A stretch of DNA of 15,930 nucleotides, from NCBI GenBank assembly GCA_000435475.1, contig FR896058.1:1-15930 (forward strand). Direction: 5' to 3'. Below, piece after piece: positions 13,422 to 15,930 of the stretch. Made by a program: the position numbers and the translations under genes. Position 1 is the first letter of the stretch, and each line of letters opens with the position of its first letter. The notes below the pieces were generated by a model, which had not been told where the DNA came from, did not search any database, and saw nothing but the letters and a program-made list of their open reading frames with translations. Origin of the DNA: Cryptobacterium sp. CAG:338 (GTDB lineage: Bacteria; Actinomycetota; Coriobacteriia; Coriobacteriales; Eggerthellaceae).

Positions 13422-13442
13422 GCGCCCGCATAAAGCGGACGC
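13422..13442 (-). terminator. Rho-independent terminator, minus strand
   Basis: GCGCCCGC (13422-13429) pairs with GCGGACGC (13435-13442, one G-T pair) around ATAAA. On the minus strand it is followed by six T (complement of 13416-13421). It lies 11 bp after the stop codon of the alpha/beta hydrolase gene. Confidence 0.9.
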
Positions 13443-13453
13443 CAGAAAACTTC

Positions 13454-14140
13454 TTACATAAATTCTTTCAAGAACTTATCAACCGCCGCATTGAAAGGTA
13501 CGGGGTTGTCGTAGGCGATGAAGTGGTCGCCCTGAATGAGTACCAATTCCGACTTGGGCAGACTCTTGTAAATAAGTTCTGTATGATCGCCAGAAATCAT
13601 ATCGTTAGTACCTACGATAACTAGCGTTGGTACCTCCAGTGCAGCAAGGCGCTTTGGATCGATAGCGGGCTGAGATGCCATGAGGTTCCACAGCTCGTAG
13701 CGCTTCATATCGCGCTCGCTTTCATTCTTCCTTGCTTCGCATTCTTTCGCTTTAGCAATAATGCGTTCGCGAACAGGCTCGATAACACCTTCGATGTTTA
13801 AGTTTGCACCATTCAAAATAAGCTTGTTCACGCGCTCAGGATTATTGAGCGCAAACAGAAGCGCCGTAATACCGCCATCAGAAAAGCCCAAAATGTTCGC
13901 GCGGAAAATGCCATGCTCGTTCATAAAGTCGAGCAAATCTTGTGCGAACTGATCAAACGTAAATGGAGCTGTGCCGCGAGGAGACTCACCATGACCGCGC
14001 GTATCGATAGCAATTACGCGATATTCCTTTGAGAAGTATTCGATCTGATGCCTAAAACGCGTGCAGTCTTCACCATTGCCATGAAGCAAAATAAGCGGGA
14101 AACCTTCGCCCTTTTCCTGATAATGAAGCTTAATGTCCAT
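13454..14140 (-). CDS. Alpha/beta-hydrolase
   Basis: A 228-residue alpha/beta-hydrolase fold protein. The oxyanion motif LLHGNGED starts at about residue 18. The nucleophile is S87 in GFSDGG, the acid is D180 in VGTNDMI, and the histidine is H206 in GDHFIAYDNP, so the triad is complete. DTRGHGES (about 46-53) is the usual strand-4 motif. Such proteins hydrolyse esters, lactones or thioesters; the type without a large cap can act on many small molecules, so no substrate is proposed. ATG at 14140 is preceded by the strong site AAGGAGGGG. It is divergent from the iron-sulfur flavoprotein gene, with 242 bp between them, and has its own terminator. Confidence 0.87.
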   Translation of the reverse strand: MDIKLHYQEKGEGFPLILLHGNGEDCTRFRHQIEYFSKEYRVIAIDTRGHGESPRGTAPFTFDQFAQDLLDFMNEHGIFRANILGFSDGGITALLFALNNPERVNKLILNGANLNIEGVIEPVRERIIAKAKECEARKNESERDMKRYELWNLMASQPAIDPKRLAALEVPTLVIVGTNDMISGDHTELIYKSLPKSELVLIQGDHFIAYDNPVPFNAAVDKFLKEFM

Positions 14141-14382
14141 AGCCCCTCCTTAAAATATGCATCTCACGCGCCCCAGAATTAGAAACACATGATGAAACAA
14201 ATTCGAACAGAACAATTCCCCTTTATTGTCTTATTCATATTGTAGCGGTGTTTTTCGCTGTTCAGACGTACAAGACACCAAATGGTTTTATTCTTGGTGA
14301 ATTTGGATGCTTATCTGCACCCTCGCTCCCTGTACAATACGTATAAGGGACAAGATACGGGGTATTCGAAAAGGGGTTCACT

Positions 14383-15000
14383 ATGAAAATCCTTGCTATT
14401 AACGGAAGCCATCGCGTAGGCGAAAATACCAGCAAACTCTTGCAGATGGCCCTCGACGAAGCTGCTGCTTTAGGCGCCGAAACCGAAATGGTCGATTTGG
14501 CCGAGCTGGACATTGAATTTTGCGCTGGCTGCAACAAGTGCCTGTTTAAGCCAATGTGCTCTATCAGCGATGACATGGACGAACTGAAGCAGAAGATGCT
14601 TGATGCCGACGGCATTATTTTGGGCTCCCCCGACTACTTTGGCAATGTTACCGCGCGTATGAAAAATTTCATCGATCGCACGCGCCCTCTTCATATGACT
14701 TCCAACCAGCTAAAAGGCAAGGTTGGCGGCTTTTTGACGATGTCTGGCCTGGATAACTGTGGCGCAGAAAGCACGAATGCAGTGCTGGAAAACTTCTTTG
14801 CTACTCACGAAATGCTTATTGTGCATCCTCGTCCCGAAGGCCCTGTTATTGCCTCGGGTATTACTGGTTCATTGATGGCAGGTATGCAGGACGGCAAACC
14901 TCGTTGGCGTCGTAGCGTTGAAGAAGATCCCATTGCGCCGCTCTTGGCTCACCAACTAGGTAAAGATATGGTGGAACTTATTCAGCAGCTGCAAAAGTAA
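14383..15000 (+). CDS. Iron-sulfur flavoprotein, NADPH-dependent FMN reductase family
   Basis: A 205-residue flavodoxin-fold protein. The N-terminal ILAINGSHRVGENTSKLL (about 3-20) is the FMN phosphate loop of the family. C47, C50, C53 and C59 have the CX2CX2CX5C spacing of iron-sulfur flavoproteins, which hold a [4Fe-4S] cluster beside FMN. GSPDYFGNVTARMKNFIDR is the second flavin-binding block. Known members carry electrons in anaerobes or reduce oxygen species, quinones or nitro compounds. ATG at 14383 follows AAAGGGG. The 242-bp upstream gap contains TGTACAAT and TATAAG (14342-14347) as possible -10 elements, without a clear -35. A hairpin and a PsiE-family gene follow at close distance, so the two may be co-transcribed. 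Confidence 0.88.
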   Translation: MKILAINGSHRVGENTSKLLQMALDEAAALGAETEMVDLAELDIEFCAGCNKCLFKPMCSISDDMDELKQKMLDADGIILGSPDYFGNVTARMKNFIDRTRPLHMTSNQLKGKVGGFLTMSGLDNCGAESTNAVLENFFATHEMLIVHPRPEGPVIASGITGSLMAGMQDGKPRWRRSVEEDPIAPLLAHQLGKDMVELIQQLQK

Positions 15001-15008
15001 ATAATAAT

Positions 15009-15030
15009 TGCAGCTTATTTTGAAGCTGCA
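15009..15030 (+). other. Intercistronic hairpin
   Basis: TGCAGCTT (15009-15016) pairs with AAGCTGCA (15023-15030) around ATTTTG, between the flavoprotein stop codon and the PsiE-type gene. Only three T follow, so it is at most a weak terminator and may be a processing or attenuation element. Confidence 0.5.
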
Positions 15031-15046
15031 GGGTTTAAGGAGCCTT

Positions 15047-15502
15047 ATGACTTCTCAAGATAAAACCACTGACGACAAGCAAAAATTTTCGTTAAAAGCA
15101 ATTGCCAGCCCACGAAATATTTCACGAGCTATGCAGATATTTTTATCTGGAGCTCTTTTCGTCTTAGGCGCTGTTCTTTCGGTACTGTTGTTAATGAGTA
15201 CATGGAATCTGATTCTTCTTGTGTTTGTAGCGCATGAAGTAAGCAGTAACGAAATTCTTGCATCCATCGTTACCTGGTTTTTATACTTCGAGTTTCTCGC
15301 ACTAATCTCTAAGTATTATCAATCGGGACTCCATTTCCCTCTGCGCTACTTTATTTATATCGGTATTACTGCAATCGTACGACTGATCATTCTCTATCAT
15401 GATGACCCCATGAATACGCTCATTTTCTCGGTAGCTATTTTAGTACTCCTTGGCGGCCTTTGGCTTGCCAACACAAGCGTTATCAGGCGCGATGGTCAGT
15501 AA
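15047..15502 (+). CDS. psiE: PsiE-family membrane protein
   Basis: A 151-residue protein with an N-terminal polar tail (about 1-30) and four hydrophobic segments. The central block YFEFLALISKYYQSGLHF with the following PLRYFIYIGITAIVRLII closely follows E. coli PsiE, the phosphate-starvation-inducible protein; its biochemical role is not known. The start is ATG at 15047 because AAGGAG (15037-15042) sits four bases upstream and the family begins near there. A TTG at 15008 would extend it in frame by 13 residues, but has no ribosome site and lies at the intercistronic hairpin. The tail and four-helix body fit the family length. It may be co-transcribed with the flavoprotein gene. Confidence 0.88.
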   Translation: MTSQDKTTDDKQKFSLKAIASPRNISRAMQIFLSGALFVLGAVLSVLLLMSTWNLILLVFVAHEVSSNEILASIVTWFLYFEFLALISKYYQSGLHFPLRYFIYIGITAIVRLIILYHDDPMNTLIFSVAILVLLGGLWLANTSVIRRDGQ

Positions 15503-15520
15503 AAAGAATCTACCGAAATC

Positions 15521-15559
15521 AAATAATGAACCATCCGCATAGCGGATGGTTCATTATTT
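15521..15559. terminator. Long hairpin terminator after psiE
   Basis: 15521-15537 pairs with 15543-15559 in a 17-bp perfect stem (core CCATCCG/CGGATGG) around a 5-base loop. The 3' arm ends in ATTATTTC, so the T-run is weak. It lies 19 bp after the psiE stop codon and probably ends that transcript. Confidence 0.75.
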
Positions 15560-15601
15560 CGGGCGCTTCGCGTCCTCAACAAGCTGAAGCCATTAAATCA
15601 A

Positions 15602-15627
15602 AAAGGCACATCCGAAGATGTGCCTTT
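15602..15627 (-). terminator. Terminator for the CoA-transferase gene
   Basis: GGCACATC (15605-15612) pairs with GATGTGCC (15617-15624) around CGAA, extended by three A-T pairs. The minus strand continues with five T. It lies about 30 bp after the stop codon of the minus-strand gene at 15659. Confidence 0.85.
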
Positions 15628-15658
15628 ACTTTAAAGCAATCTGCTTACAAAGGGATTA

Positions 15659-15930
15659 CTAGTTCTCCCAAGTGCAAGGAGCTTCGCCAGCTTCCTGACG
15701 CTGAGACTTAAAGATGGTGTCAGGAATAGGCTCACCATGATAAATGCCTACGCCACCTTCATCTTCGATACGAGAAATCTCTGCATCGGTATAGCCATAC
15801 TTCTGCATGATTTCCTTGGTGTGATAGCCAACTGGCTTAGCAAGGATAACAGGAGGATCGCCTGCAGAACCAAAACGAAGAGGAGTCATAGGCAAAGCAT
15901 GCTTGCCCCACTCGTCGTATTCAACATAAC
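15659..15930 (-). CDS. CaiB/BaiF-family CoA-transferase, C-terminal part
   Basis: The reading frame is open from the right edge of the window to the stop codon at 15659, giving about 90 C-terminal residues. The visible sequence contains LPMTPLRFGSAGDPP, VGYHTKEIMQKYGYTDAEISRIEDEGGVG, the typical end of family III CoA-transferases (CaiB, BaiF, Frc), in which PxxTP-type and GxHT-E-GY motifs occur. The catalytic aspartate and most of the protein lie outside the window. These enzymes move CoA between two carboxylic acids. With the CaiD-like and CaiA-like genes nearby it suggests activation, dehydration and reduction of a carnitine-like or other acid. A start inside the window (TTG 15895) is an artefact of the cut. 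Confidence 0.85.
   Translation of the reverse strand, partial: YVEYDEWGKHALPMTPLRFGSAGDPPVILAKPVGYHTKEIMQKYGYTDAEISRIEDEGGVGIYHGEPIPDTIFKSQRQEAGEAPCTWEN

Noticed and set aside
15009..15030. Another ANTAR target hairpin
   Set aside because: The six-base loop is ATTTTG, with T instead of G at position 4, and there is no second hairpin.
15008..15046. TTG start for the PsiE-family protein
   Set aside because: It has no ribosome site and overlaps the intercistronic hairpin; ATG 15047 has AAGGAG.

Overview
The window looks like a piece of a gut-associated actinobacterial chromosome, most likely a moderate-GC member of the Coriobacteriia/Eggerthellales. This assignment is inferred from the gene content: a BaiCD/FadH-like flavin oxidoreductase, several stand-alone CoA-ester enzymes of the CaiA/CaiD/CaiB-BaiF type, an ANTAR regulator, and short genes with GTG starts and strong Shine-Dalgarno sites. 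No rRNA or tRNA gene, insertion sequence or CRISPR array was seen. The species cannot be named from the sequence.

Left part (1-3787): a degenerate ~20-bp repeat block, a minus-strand terminator, a 21-bp tandem array at the 3' end of a large minus-strand old-yellow-enzyme/FAD/NAD oxidoreductase gene, and a divergent TetR-type regulator.

Centre (3788-10260), the most interesting part: after a 16-bp repeat array comes a long structured leader (about 4200-4471) and a plus-strand operon. The operon encodes an ethanolamine-type APC permease, a HAD-IA phosphatase-like protein, a class III PLP enzyme with the hallmarks of phosphoethanolamine/phosphohydroxylysine phospho-lyases, an APH-fold small-molecule kinase and a PII signalling protein. 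A convergent gene for an ANTAR-domain RNA-binding antiterminator follows, sharing a bidirectional terminator with the operon. The leader contains two clear stem-loops (a third is possible) with six-base loops carrying A at position 1 and G at position 4, which is the known RNA signature bound by ANTAR proteins. Together these suggest a cobalamin- and microcompartment-independent amino-alcohol pathway: import, phosphorylation, then phospho-lyase cleavage to aldehyde, ammonia and phosphate. Ethanolamine is the first candidate substrate and hydroxylysine or aminopropanol are alternatives. The pathway would be switched by a local ANTAR protein and linked to nitrogen status through a local PII.

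Right part (10261-15930): minus-strand acyl-CoA dehydrogenase, a membrane-anchored hypothetical protein, a 25-residue holin-like toxin peptide, a CaiD-like enoyl-CoA hydratase and an alpha/beta hydrolase; then a plus-strand iron-sulfur flavoprotein and a PsiE-family membrane protein; and at the right edge the 3' end of a minus-strand CaiB/BaiF-type CoA-transferase. The CoA transferase, hydratase and dehydrogenase together resemble the parts list of carnitine-type (CaiB/CaiD/CaiA) CoA-ester metabolism, but they are separate transcription units and the substrate is not known.

A recurrent oddity is that many intergenic gaps contain degenerate tandem arrays of unrelated sequence with units of 16-21 bp.
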